A stretch of DNA of 64,000 nt from Solirubrum sp044628455 (GCF_044628455.1 NZ_JBIYZW010000003.1:558001-622000), one strand, 5' to 3'. Positions 50,255-59,371 are shown, counted from the first letter of the stretch. Numbers and translations are program-made. Notes: generated from the letters alone by a model not told the origin.

Positions 50255-50875
50255 CTACCAGCGCCAGGTAGTGCGCGCCGTGCGGGGGCGGGTGGCGCTG
50301 CCGATGCCCTTGGTCAGCTCCCGCTGCTTGAACGACCACGCAAACGGGTGGCCGCTGCGCAGGGCGCGCAGGGTGAGCTCGGCGCAGGCCGCCGCGTCGG
50401 AAAGGCTGTCGTGGTGGTTGAGGGTAAGGCCGAAGTGCGCGGCCAGCTCGTTGAGGCGGTAGGAGCCCAGGCTGGGGTGGCTGGCGCGCATCAGCTTCAC
50501 CGAGCACAAACTGTGGAAGGCGGGCACCGGCAAGTCGTAGGCGCGCAGGCTGTGCTCGAGCACGCTCACGTCGAAGGGCGCATTGTGGGCCACCACCAGC
50601 TGGTTTTCCACGAAGGGCTGGAGCAGGGGCCACAGCTCGGGCAGAGGCGGGGCCGGGCGCAGCTGCTCCAGCGAAATACCGTGCACGCGGTAGTTCATAG
50701 CCGACACGCGCAGCTCCACCGGCCGAATCAGGTACTGGTGGGTTTCGGTGACTTCGCCGCCCTGCACCCGCACCAGCCCGATGGAGCAGGCGCTGTGCCG
50801 CTGCTCGGTGGCGGTTTCAAAGTCGATAGCCGTGAAGTTGAGCTCCTGGAGGTCTTGCTGAATCTTGCGCTGCAT
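50255..50875 (-). CDS. DnaQ-like DEDDh 3'-5' exonuclease
   Basis: 206 residues. Exo I is TAIDFETATEQRHSACSIG, exo II is VVAHNAPFDVSVLEHSL, and exo III is NHHDSLSDAAACAEL, the HxAxxD-like pattern of the DEDDh class (epsilon-like proofreading or repair exonucleases). Cytosolic. The ATG at 50875 is chosen over in-frame 50962, since the family starts at NFTAIDFET. It is divergent from sigZ. Confidence 0.92.
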   Translation of the reverse strand: MQRKIQQDLQELNFTAIDFETATEQRHSACSIGLVRVQGGEVTETHQYLIRPVELRVSAMNYRVHGISLEQLRPAPPLPELWPLLQPFVENQLVVAHNAPFDVSVLEHSLRAYDLPVPAFHSLCSVKLMRASHPSLGSYRLNELAAHFGLTLNHHDSLSDAAACAELTLRALRSGHPFAWSFKQRELTKGIGSATRPRTARTTWRW

Positions 50876-50977
50876 AGGGGAAGGGCTGGCGGGGGAGAAG
50901 CGGAAAAAGGGCGCTGCCCACGGGCAAGCCCGCCGAAAAAGTAGCAATTTAAGCTTCCTCACCCGTTACTTGCCGCC

Positions 50978-51553
50978 ATGAACTGCGACGTACCCGCCCT
51001 GTGGCTGGCGCACAAGGATGCGCTGCGCAACTACATCCGCAAACGCGTGCCCGACGAGGCCCTGGCCGCCGACATTGCCCAGGACGTGCTGCTGAAGGTG
51101 TACGGCTTCTGCCAGGCGCGCTCGGGCGTGGCCAACGTGCGCTCCTGGCTGTTTCAGATTGCCCAGAACGCCATCGTTGATGCCCTGCGCCGCAACCGCC
51201 GCCTCGTGCCCGTGGGCGAGGAATTCGACGTGGCCGCCGAGCCCGAGCCCGAAGCTTACCGCGAGGCCGTGGAGTACATTCTGCCCATGATCGGGCTGCT
51301 GCCGCCGGCCTACGCCGAGCCCCTGCGCCTGGCCGATGTGGAAGGCCTGCGGCAGCAGGACATTGCCCGGCAGCTGGGCCTGGGCCTGTCGGCCACCAAG
51401 TCGCGCATTCAGCGCGGGCGCGAAATGCTGCGCGACGTGTTCGTGGAGTGCTGCCTGCTCGAAACCGACGCCGAAGGCCGCCTCGTGAGCTTCGACATCC
51501 GGCCCGACTGCGGCACGCTGCAGCGCTACCGGGCCGCGCTGAAAAAAAACTGA
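50978..51553 (+). CDS. sigZ: SigZ-like ECF sigma factor
   Basis: 191 residues. Region 2 is ADIAQDVLLKVYGFCQA...VRSWLFQIAQNAIVDALRR, region 4 is EGLRQQDIARQLGLGLSATKSRIQRGREML. A Cys-rich tail (FVECCLLE, PDCGTLQRY) is as in SigZ proteins, where a metal or redox role is suspected. It is followed 80 bp on by the ArsI/CadI-type gene, which suggests a response to metal or metalloid. No anti-sigma gene is adjacent. Confidence 0.88.
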   Translation: MNCDVPALWLAHKDALRNYIRKRVPDEALAADIAQDVLLKVYGFCQARSGVANVRSWLFQIAQNAIVDALRRNRRLVPVGEEFDVAAEPEPEAYREAVEYILPMIGLLPPAYAEPLRLADVEGLRQQDIARQLGLGLSATKSRIQRGREMLRDVFVECCLLETDAEGRLVSFDIRPDCGTLQRYRAALKKN

Positions 51554-51582
51554 AAAAGTCTGCGTCTTTCCGGGAGGCTGGT

Positions 51583-51592
51583 CGTCATGACG
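51583..51592. promoter_or_regulatory. CGTCATGACG palindrome between sigZ and the ArsI/CadI-type gene
   Basis: A perfect 10-bp palindrome 40 bp upstream of the ATG at 51633 in the 79-bp spacer. It might be a binding site or part of an mRNA structure. Short palindromes also occur by chance. Confidence 0.25.
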
Positions 51593-51632
51593 GGGCATTT
51601 GATTTTCAAACCCCCTCAAACCCCCAGCGACC

Positions 51633-52442
51633 ATGAAACGCTTTCACGTCAACGTCCGCGTCACCAACCTCACCGAGTCGGTGGCCTTCTACAGCGCCCT
51701 GTTTGCCGCCGCGCCCACCGTGCGCAAGGACGACTACGCCAAGTGGATGCTCGACGACCCGCGCATCAACTTCGCCCTCTCGCTGCACCCCGAAAACGCC
51801 GGCATCGAGCACCTCGGCCTGCAGGTCGACAGCCCCGAGGAGCTGGCGGAGGTATACGGCCGGCTGAAAAACGCCAAGGCCGCTATCCGCGAAGAAGGCC
51901 AGTGCACCTGCTGCTACGCCAAGTCGGAAAAAAGCTGGATTACCGATCCGCAGGGCGTCGACTGGGAAGCCTTCTACACCTTCGGTGCGGCCACCGTGTA
52001 CGGCGAAGGCGCCAATGCCCGCCCCGCCCCGGCGGCGCCAGTGGCCAAAAACGCGTTGCGGGCCGTGCTGGTGCTGCTGGCCTTCGTGGGAAGCTTCCTG
52101 CTGGGGCGCCCGGCCCTGGCCACCCCGCCCGCGCCCCTGCCCGTGACGGTGGAAAAAACCGACGACCTGAGCCTGCGCGTGCGGGTGAGCAACCCCGCCC
52201 AGCAAGCCGGCACCGTGCGCGTGGTCGATCTGCGCACCGGCCTCACCCTGTTTCAGGACGCGTACAGCACCGCCGCCTACGGCCGCCGATTCAACTTCCG
52301 CGACCTGAAAGACGGCCCCTACGCCGTGCTGGTGAAAGTGGGCCGCGAGCAGTACCGCTACACCCTCAACCTGCATTCCGAAACCCGCCGCTCGGCCGAC
52401 GTGTGCTGTCTGGACGTGCCGCGGGCCGCGGGTAGCAAGTAA
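51633..52442 (+). CDS. ArsI/CadI-type VOC metalloenzyme fused to an exported-type C-terminal domain
   Basis: 269 residues. Residues 1-125 are a VOC-fold ArsI/CadI protein: iron-ligand candidates H5, H60 and E112 and the cysteine pair in GQCTCCYAKSEKSW (C93, C94) match the organoarsenical C-As lyase pattern. A short Pro/Ala linker then leads to RAVLVLLAFVGSFLLGRPALA (about 141-161), which looks like a signal peptide or membrane helix, and a 110-residue beta-rich domain (PVTVEKTDDLSLRVRVSNP, RFNFRDLKDGPYAVLV). ArsI proteins normally end near residue 130. It is either a true fusion that would place the two domains on opposite membrane faces, or two genes joined by a lost stop. Confidence 0.85.
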   Translation: MKRFHVNVRVTNLTESVAFYSALFAAAPTVRKDDYAKWMLDDPRINFALSLHPENAGIEHLGLQVDSPEELAEVYGRLKNAKAAIREEGQCTCCYAKSEKSWITDPQGVDWEAFYTFGAATVYGEGANARPAPAAPVAKNALRAVLVLLAFVGSFLLGRPALATPPAPLPVTVEKTDDLSLRVRVSNPAQQAGTVRVVDLRTGLTLFQDAYSTAAYGRRFNFRDLKDGPYAVLVKVGREQYRYTLNLHSETRRSADVCCLDVPRAAGSK

Positions 52443-52489
52443 GGCGGCAGGCACTTGCCGTCCTGCTCGGTGCGCCCGGGAGGCCGGGG

Positions 52490-53353
52490 CTAAGGCTGGC
52501 GCACCAGGGTGTAGCGCAGCCGGCCCTGGCGCAGCTCGGGCTCCACGATGCGGGCCGCGTACACGCGCAGGGTGTCGCCCCGGAAGCCGTAGGTGCAGAG
52601 CTGCGGCCGCCGGCTGCCGGGGTTGAGCACTAGGTTGTCGCGGTTGTTGGCCAGGGTCACCACAAAGTCAGTGGCGGCGCGGTAGGCGCGCACGCCGGGC
52701 AGGCCCTGCACCGTGCCGTCGGGGCGCAGGCGCACCCGGTGGTGGCGGCCCAGCGAGTCGGTGGCGAAGTAGCTGCCGGCCAGCACCTGGGCGTGGGCCA
52801 CGCGCGGCACCGCTTCGCCCGCGCTGCCGGCCGTGGCTGCCAAACCCGGTACGCGCCGGAAAACGGTGGTTTCGAGCAGGCGGGCGTTGCGGCTGTAGTG
52901 CTGCCAGTGCAGGGTGGTGTCGGCCCCTTCTACGGTTACGGCCAGCTCGTAAAAACCCCGGGGCCGCTCGTAGTCGACGCGGCTGGTGGCCAGGGCATCG
53001 GCGCGCTGCCCGGGGCGGAAGTACAGGCGGAACTGCTCGGCCTCGTGGTTGTTGAGGTTGGCTTCCACCAGCAGGCTGTCGCCGCGCCGCCGCTCGGGGG
53101 CCAGGGCCAGGGCCACCACGTCGCGCAGCTGCCCGGCGGCCAGGAAGGGCGAGCGGCTGCGGCCCAGCTCAGCTACGTAGTCGGCCTTCACCCACACGCC
53201 CCGCAGCAAAGGGCTGAAGCGCCGGGCCAGGGCCGCCGGGTCGTTGGCGTCGTTGGCCACGGCCTGCGGCGCGCCGTTTTCGGGCTCCTGCTGGCCGCGC
53301 TGGCAGGCGGTAGTCAAACTCAGAGCGGCAAGGCAGGGCAGCAGGAAACGCAT
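52490..53353 (-). CDS. Lipoprotein of unknown function, paralog 1
   Basis: 287 residues. Signal and lipobox LTTAC, a linker, then ALARRFSPLLRGVWVKADYV and a beta-rich part ending LVRQP. It is clearly related along its length to the next gene (53444): shared patterns are LLRG/SxWVKA, VEANLNNHE / VDVNWNNHE, TDSLGRHHRVRLRPDGTVQGLPG / VDSLGRPVRVRLGPDGLVTGLPG and the DTLRVY/DTLRLY end. I do not recognise a named family. Confidence 0.75.
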   Translation of the reverse strand: MRFLLPCLAALSLTTACQRGQQEPENGAPQAVANDANDPAALARRFSPLLRGVWVKADYVAELGRSRSPFLAAGQLRDVVALALAPERRRGDSLLVEANLNNHEAEQFRLYFRPGQRADALATSRVDYERPRGFYELAVTVEGADTTLHWQHYSRNARLLETTVFRRVPGLAATAGSAGEAVPRVAHAQVLAGSYFATDSLGRHHRVRLRPDGTVQGLPGVRAYRAATDFVVTLANNRDNLVLNPGSRRPQLCTYGFRGDTLRVYAARIVEPELRQGRLRYTLVRQP

Positions 53354-53443
53354 GGGGCAGCGGCTAGAGGCGAGAAAACCTCCGATACGGGTTTTCGGCT
53401 GCGAAAGCTGCGCGGGCGCGGTGACTGCGCCCCAGGAGCCGGC

Positions 53444-54301
53444 TTAGCTGCGGCGGCGCACGAGCGTGTACAATACCCGGTGCAGGTACGGGGCGGCAAT
53501 GCTGTCGGTGCGGAGCGAGTACAGCCGCAAGGTGTCCTGAGCTATTCGGTAGCCCAAATCTTTCCGCTGCTTGTCGTTATCGATATTACAGAACAGCATG
53601 TCTTCGCCGGTTTCCGGCCCGCCGTTGAAATCGATGTTGACCTGGTACGTCTTGAGTCCTGGCAGCCCGGTAACCAGGCCATCAGGCCCAAGCCGCACCC
53701 GCACCGGGCGACCCAGCGAATCGACGCCGGTGTACGCGCCCGCTACCAGGGCTTGGTTGACGGCCGCGGCAATTCCACCCTTCACCCGGCGGTAAAGTAC
53801 CGACTCCCGGAGCTTGCGGCGTCGATTGTAGGTGTTGATCTGGAGCAGGGTGTCGCCCGCCGGCATGGCGTAGGTTAGCTCCATCTGCTCGTCCTCGTCT
53901 TGGGAGTCTTGCAGCAGGGGAAAGGCAGTCGTACCGACGCGGGGCTGGAGCACGAGCTTGAGGGTGCTGCCCTCGTGGTTGTTCCAGTTGACATCAAGAA
54001 AAACCGAATCGGCCCGCTGCGTTTCCGGCGAAGGTGAGAAGGCCATATTCCCGTAGGCCAGCTTCGTTTCGCCGACCATTTGCGGTGAGTGGGTCTGCTG
54101 CAAGGCATCGAGGTAGGCAGCCTTCACCCACTCGCTCCGCAGCAGCGCCCGCAGCCGACGAGCCGGCAAGACACTCGGCTGAGCCTCTGGCGACGTTATC
54201 GTCTCCTGCACTACGGCGGGGTTGCGTTCCGTATCCGGCTGACCGGTCTGACAGGCGGAAGTCACAGCCAGGGCGGCAAGGCAGAGCAGCGGATAACGCA
54301 T
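53444..54301 (-). CDS. Lipoprotein of unknown function, paralog 2
   Basis: 285 residues, with MRYPLLCLAALAVTSAC signal and lipobox. It is a diverged duplicate of the gene at 52490, 90 bp apart and on the same strand. Base composition is slightly less GC-rich than the neighbour. The ATG at 54301 is chosen because the open frame upstream is only the shadow of the hexosaminidase gene. Confidence 0.75.
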   Translation of the reverse strand: MRYPLLCLAALAVTSACQTGQPDTERNPAVVQETITSPEAQPSVLPARRLRALLRSEWVKAAYLDALQQTHSPQMVGETKLAYGNMAFSPSPETQRADSVFLDVNWNNHEGSTLKLVLQPRVGTTAFPLLQDSQDEDEQMELTYAMPAGDTLLQINTYNRRRKLRESVLYRRVKGGIAAAVNQALVAGAYTGVDSLGRPVRVRLGPDGLVTGLPGLKTYQVNIDFNGGPETGEDMLFCNIDNDKQRKDLGYRIAQDTLRLYSLRTDSIAAPYLHRVLYTLVRRRS

Positions 54302-54339
54302 GGGGCAGCGGAAAGCAGGACTACAAATAAGCAGGCAAG

Positions 54340-56400
54340 TTAGGGCATCAGCAGCTGCTTGCTGAGCTTGGTGGCCAAGGCCAACTCGGCCTGTCCTGCT
54401 GGTTTCTGGGCCGTTTCCAGCTGTTTCTGGGCGGCGGCCAGCCACTCGGCGGTGGGCTTCTGGCCTTTCTCCAGCTGCTCGAGGCGCTGCAGGGCCAGGG
54501 TGGCCACGATGGTGAGCTGGGTCGAAAGCGGGGCGTACTCGCGCAGGTCGGGGTTGAGCTGCAGCAGCGGCTGCACGCGGGCGTCGTTTTGCTGCCAGCT
54601 TTGCAGCTGGGCCTGCACGCGGCGCAGCAGGCGCCGGGCCTCGGGCGCGGTCGACAAAGCGCCCTGGCTGGTGCGGGGCTGGCGCAGCAGGCTGTCGAGC
54701 GTCACGCCAAACCGCCGGGCCACCTCCGACTCGGCCGGGGCGGCGTCGACCAGGCGGTTGAGCGGGGTTTGGGGCGTGTAGGTACGGCCCTGGAAGTGGC
54801 GCTTGTACTCCTTCACCGGCTCGAGCACCGCGGCCAGCGTCTGCAAGGGCTCCAGGGGCTGACCGGCGGCCATCATGGCCAGCAGCTGCTGGGGCGCGCG
54901 ACGGTTGTGCAAGCCCAGCGCCTCGAGCTGCCCGGCCACCAGCTCGAGGCGGCGGTACATATCGGGCACGTCGGTCACGGTGGCCGGCGACCAGAGCCGC
55001 TCGGCCACGGCGGCCGCGCGGGGCCAGATGCGCGAATCGATGATGACGGAATCGGCGAATTCGGCCCACATGGCGGCCTCGCCGCCCAGCACCCGGCGCT
55101 TTTCCTCGGCCGAAAGCGGGGCGTCGGCCGGCAGCGGATCGGCGACATAGTGCGAGGCGGCGGTCAGGTTCAGGTCGATGTAGTAGCCGTGCGACAGCAG
55201 GGCCGGGTGGCCGGCCTTTACGGCGGCGTACAGCGCTTTTTTGCCCTGCCAGCTCTGAATTACGGCTTCGGGCGGCAGGCCGGGGCCCAGAATTTCGTCC
55301 CAGCCCACCATCTTCTTCTGGTACTTGGTCAGCAGCGCGAGCACGCGGCGGTTGAACTGCGTCTGCAGGGCGTGCTTGTCGAGGCTGCCGTCGCGCTTCA
55401 CCATGCCCTGCTCGCGCATGTAGCGGGCGATGCGCGGGTTGCGCCGCCACTGCCGCCCGTCGTTTTCGTCGCCGCCGATGTGGAAGTAGGGGTCGGGAAA
55501 CAGCGGCGTGAGCTCGGCCAGCAGCGAATCGAGAAAGGAATAGGTGGTTTCGCGGGTGGGGTCGAGGGAAATGTGGCCGAGGCGCCAGCTCTGATAGGGC
55601 GGGTAGATGGTGTCAAGCGAGGCCAGGCGCGGGTAGGCCACCTGCCAGGCGGTGGTGTGGCCGGGCACGTCGAACTCGGGCAGCACCCGAATGCCGCGGG
55701 CAGCGGCGTAGCTGAGCACGTCCTTGATCTGGGCGGGCGTGTAGTGGCCGGGGGTGGTGTTGCCGGCCTGGTGCAGGCGCGGAAACACCTGGCTTTCCAC
55801 CCGAAACGCCTGGTCGTCGGAGAGGTGCCAGTGCAGCACGTTGAGCTTCACCGCGGCCATGGCGTCGAGGTTACGCTTGATCACCGATACCGGCATAAAG
55901 TGCCGGGCCGCGTCGATGAGCAGCCCCCGCCAGGCAAAGCGCGGCTCGTCCTGGATTTCCACTTCGGGCAGCAGGCCGGGCTTGCCGGGCGCCGCGGGCT
56001 GGGCCAACTGCTCCAGGGTAGCCAGGGCGCGCAGCACGCCCAGCGAGGTGGGTGCGTCGATGGTTACCCCGTCGGGCAGCACGCGCAGGCTGTACTTTTC
56101 GCTATCGAAGGCCTCGGGCCGGCCCAGCTGACCATAGCTGATCTGCAGGGGAAGCACTGCCGCGGCGCGGCCCTGGGTGCCGTCGCGGTGCAGCCGTATA
56201 AGGGTGCGCTGCACGGCGGCCGTGAGGGCCGGGTCGGCGGGACCAGCCAGCCGGGGCTTGAGCAGGTACTTTGTCGCCAGCGACTTACTGCCCCAGCGCA
56301 GCTCAGCGGGCACGGGCATGAGCTGGCGGGTATTGGTGGTCGGGGCCTGGGCGAAAGAAGCCAGCGGCAGCGCCAGCAGCAGGAAAAGCAAACGAAGCAT
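54340..56400 (-). CDS. Beta-N-acetylhexosaminidase, GH20
   Basis: 686 residues, exported (signal about 1-18, MLRLLFLLLALPLASFAQ). The N-terminal GH20b-like domain is followed by the catalytic barrel: RGLLIDAARHFMP, LNVLHWHLSDDQAFR, IRVLPEFDVPGH and the Asp-Glu pair D311-E312 in FHIGGDEND. It cleaves terminal GlcNAc or GalNAc from chitin, peptidoglycan or host-type glycans. A helical tail (about 560-686, QLEKGQKPTAEWLAAAQKQL) follows. It lies upstream of, and on the same strand as, the two lipoproteins. Confidence 0.95.
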   Translation of the reverse strand: MLRLLFLLLALPLASFAQAPTTNTRQLMPVPAELRWGSKSLATKYLLKPRLAGPADPALTAAVQRTLIRLHRDGTQGRAAAVLPLQISYGQLGRPEAFDSEKYSLRVLPDGVTIDAPTSLGVLRALATLEQLAQPAAPGKPGLLPEVEIQDEPRFAWRGLLIDAARHFMPVSVIKRNLDAMAAVKLNVLHWHLSDDQAFRVESQVFPRLHQAGNTTPGHYTPAQIKDVLSYAAARGIRVLPEFDVPGHTTAWQVAYPRLASLDTIYPPYQSWRLGHISLDPTRETTYSFLDSLLAELTPLFPDPYFHIGGDENDGRQWRRNPRIARYMREQGMVKRDGSLDKHALQTQFNRRVLALLTKYQKKMVGWDEILGPGLPPEAVIQSWQGKKALYAAVKAGHPALLSHGYYIDLNLTAASHYVADPLPADAPLSAEEKRRVLGGEAAMWAEFADSVIIDSRIWPRAAAVAERLWSPATVTDVPDMYRRLELVAGQLEALGLHNRRAPQQLLAMMAAGQPLEPLQTLAAVLEPVKEYKRHFQGRTYTPQTPLNRLVDAAPAESEVARRFGVTLDSLLRQPRTSQGALSTAPEARRLLRRVQAQLQSWQQNDARVQPLLQLNPDLREYAPLSTQLTIVATLALQRLEQLEKGQKPTAEWLAAAQKQLETAQKPAGQAELALATKLSKQLLMP

Positions 56401-56511
56401 AGGGCGAGTTTACGGCGAATGCCCCGGCGCCGCACAATTACTTTGCCGGGAAGCCCGCCGTATGCGCTGCGCGCCCGAGCAAAGCGGCTTGGCGACCAGC
56501 ACCTCAGCCGA

Positions 56512-56537
56512 CCCCGGCTTCGCCGCCGAAGCCGGGG
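56512..56537. repeat. GC-rich stem-loop
   Basis: Perfect 11-bp stem CCCCGGCTTCG / CGAAGCCGGGG with a 4-nt loop, in the gap between the DUF58 and GH20 genes. It has no T run on either strand, so it is probably not a terminator. The 52-bp palindrome lies 51 bp to the right. Confidence 0.5.
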
Positions 56538-56588
56538 CCGCATAAGCCCGGCGGGGTTTCCCGGGCCGCTTCCGCGGTCGAGAAGCGT

Positions 56589-56640
56589 TGTACCAAAAAG
56601 GCTTGTACCAAAATATTTTGGTACAAGCCTTTTTGGTACA
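56589..56640. repeat. Perfect 52-bp palindrome
   Basis: Every base from 56589 to 56640 pairs with its mirror; the centre is AT at 56614/56615. Each half begins TGTACCAAAA and contains a second TTGTACCAAAA 15 nt later, so it combines direct and inverted repeats. It lies in the 276-bp gap between the DUF58 and GH20 genes and is much richer in AT than its surroundings. It is 36 bp past the DUF58 stop codon, so it could act as a 3' end for the MoxR cluster. Confidence 0.85.
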
Positions 56641-56676
56641 GGATCTATCACTGGTCCGGGTGCGTGTCAGCCCCGC

Positions 56677-58050
56677 TTAAATCAGCCCCCGCGACTTAAA
56701 CTCCAGGTACTTGTTGATGGTGTTGACGGTGAGCTGCTGCGGGGGCGTGAGCAGGGCGTGAATGCCGTAGCGCTGCAGCTCGCGCACCATGCGGCGCTTT
56801 TCCAGGGTGAACTTCTCGGCCAGGGTCTGGGCGTAGAGGTCGTCGGTGGTAGCGGCGGGCGTAGTGAGCAGGGCCGCCACCTCGGTATTTTCGAAGAACA
56901 CCACCAGCAGCAGGTGGTGGCGGGCCAGGCGGCGCAGGTAGGGCAGTTGGCGCTGCAGGCCCGCCAGGCTCTCGAAGTTGGTGAACAGCATCAGCAGGCT
57001 GCGCTGGCGCACCTGGCGCTGCACCTGGGCGGCCAGCCGCTCGTAGTCGGTTTCCAAAAAGCGGGTTTGCTGGCGGTACAGCACTTCGAGCAGGCGCGGC
57101 AGCTGCCCGCGGCGGCGGTCGGCGGGCACCACGTCGCCGGGCTGCTCGGCAAAGGTGATGAGGCCAGCGCGGTCGTGGCGCAGCAGGGCAATGTTGCTGA
57201 GCACCAGGGTGGCGTTGATGGCGTAGTCGAGCAGGGCCAGCCCCTCGAAGGGCATGCGCATTACCCGGCCCTTGTCGATGAGGCAGTACACCTGCTGGGC
57301 GCGCTCGTCCTCGAAGTGGTTTACCAGCAGGTTGTTTTCGCCGGGGCGGCGGGCGGTGGCTTTCCAGTTGAGCGTGCGCGGGTCGTCGCCGGGCACGTAG
57401 GGGCGGATGTGGTCGAACTCCAGGCTGTGGCCCACGCGGCGCACCCGTTTGACGCCCACCTCGGCCAGGCGGTTGCTCACGGCCAGCAGCTCGTATCGGC
57501 GCATCTGCAGAAACGAGGGGTACACCGCCACGGCCACGTCGGAGCCGAAGCGGTAGCGGCGCTGCACCAAACCCAGGGGCGAGCGGACCAGCACGTTGAC
57601 CTGCCCGAATACGTACTCGCCGCGGCGGGTGGGGCGCAGCCAGTAGCGCACGGTGCCGCTGCGCCCGGCCGCCAGCCGCAGCGGAAACAGCAGGTCGCGG
57701 CGCTGAAACTGGACGGGCACGTCGTCGACCACCTCCAGCCGGGCCGCGAAGGGGTAGTGGTTTTCCACGATGACCTGCACCTCGTTGTCGTCGCCGTTGG
57801 CCAGGCGGCGGCCCAGCACGCGGCAGGCAAACACGCCCGCCCGCCGCCGGCCAAACAGCAGCAGGCCGTCGAGGGCCGTGAGCAGCACCAGTACCAGCAG
57901 CAGCACCTGGGCGGGGCTCAGCAGCGCGGGCCAGAAGTGGGCCACCACCAGCAGCGTGACCACCCCGGCCAGGGCCGCAAACAGACGCGGCGGCAGCAGC
58001 AGGGCCGAGCTGGCGGAGCGCAGGTGGGCAAGCGGGGGGGAAGAATTCAT
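56677..58050 (-). CDS. DUF58-domain protein of the MoxR cluster
   Basis: 457 residues. Two N-terminal helices (about 20-65), a beta-rich region, then the DUF58 core SLEFDHIRPYVPGDDPRTLNWKATAR, followed by a von Willebrand A-like fold (VYCLIDKGRVMRM, LLMLFTNFESL). DUF58 proteins work with MoxR ATPases in a complex at the membrane that is little understood. It is downstream of moxR; the spacer between them is filled by the longest heptad element. Confidence 0.93.
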   Translation of the reverse strand: MNSSPPLAHLRSASSALLLPPRLFAALAGVVTLLVVAHFWPALLSPAQVLLLVLVLLTALDGLLLFGRRRAGVFACRVLGRRLANGDDNEVQVIVENHYPFAARLEVVDDVPVQFQRRDLLFPLRLAAGRSGTVRYWLRPTRRGEYVFGQVNVLVRSPLGLVQRRYRFGSDVAVAVYPSFLQMRRYELLAVSNRLAEVGVKRVRRVGHSLEFDHIRPYVPGDDPRTLNWKATARRPGENNLLVNHFEDERAQQVYCLIDKGRVMRMPFEGLALLDYAINATLVLSNIALLRHDRAGLITFAEQPGDVVPADRRRGQLPRLLEVLYRQQTRFLETDYERLAAQVQRQVRQRSLLMLFTNFESLAGLQRQLPYLRRLARHHLLLVVFFENTEVAALLTTPAATTDDLYAQTLAEKFTLEKRRMVRELQRYGIHALLTPPQQLTVNTINKYLEFKSRGLI

Positions 58051-58057
58051 CTAATGG

Positions 58058-58277
58058 GGTGACAGGTGATGGGTAACACGTGACACGTAACAGGTGACAG
58101 GTTTGGGGTAAGGAGGTAGCAGGACTTAGGTAATAGGACGGGACGTGCGGTGGGGCCGGCCTGGATAAACAGGCGACATAGTCCGGTCGGCCCGGCTCTA
58201 TTACCTGTCACCTGTCACCTGTCACCTGTTACGTGTCACGTGTCACGTGTTACCTGTCACGTGTCCCCTGTTACCCG
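58058..58277. repeat. Heptad inverted-repeat element between moxR and DUF58 genes
   Basis: Left arm: eight or more tandem 7-bp units (58058-58113), consensus GGTGACA with variants such as GGTAACA and CGTGACA, trailing into GGTAAGG-like units. Right arm: eleven tandem 7-bp units (58201-58277), consensus TCACCTG with variants TTACGTG and TCACGTG, the reverse complement of the left unit in register. The spacer is about 85 nt. It ends 3 nt before the moxR stop codon. It is the longest and most regular element of the set. Confidence 0.9.
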
Positions 58278-58280
58278 ATT

Positions 58281-59324
<1,044 letters not shown>

Positions 59325-59371
59325 CAGGCGGAAATCAGCAGGAAAAATAGCGGAGAAGAAAGGCCGGCGGC

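Noticed and set aside
53444..55450. A 668-residue minus-strand protein extending the second lipoprotein upstream
   Set aside because: The upstream part is Arg/Pro/Ala-rich shadow sequence of the GH20 gene, and a clean lipoprotein signal starts at 54301.
54589..58062. 1157-codon plus-strand open frame running through the GH20 and DUF58 genes
   Set aside because: It crosses two real minus-strand genes and the 52-bp palindrome and has no recognisable domain.
58058..58277. CRISPR array or telomere-like repeat
   Set aside because: The units are 7 bp, contiguous, with no spacers of constant length, no leader and no cas gene nearby. The two arms are inverted, which CRISPR repeats are not.
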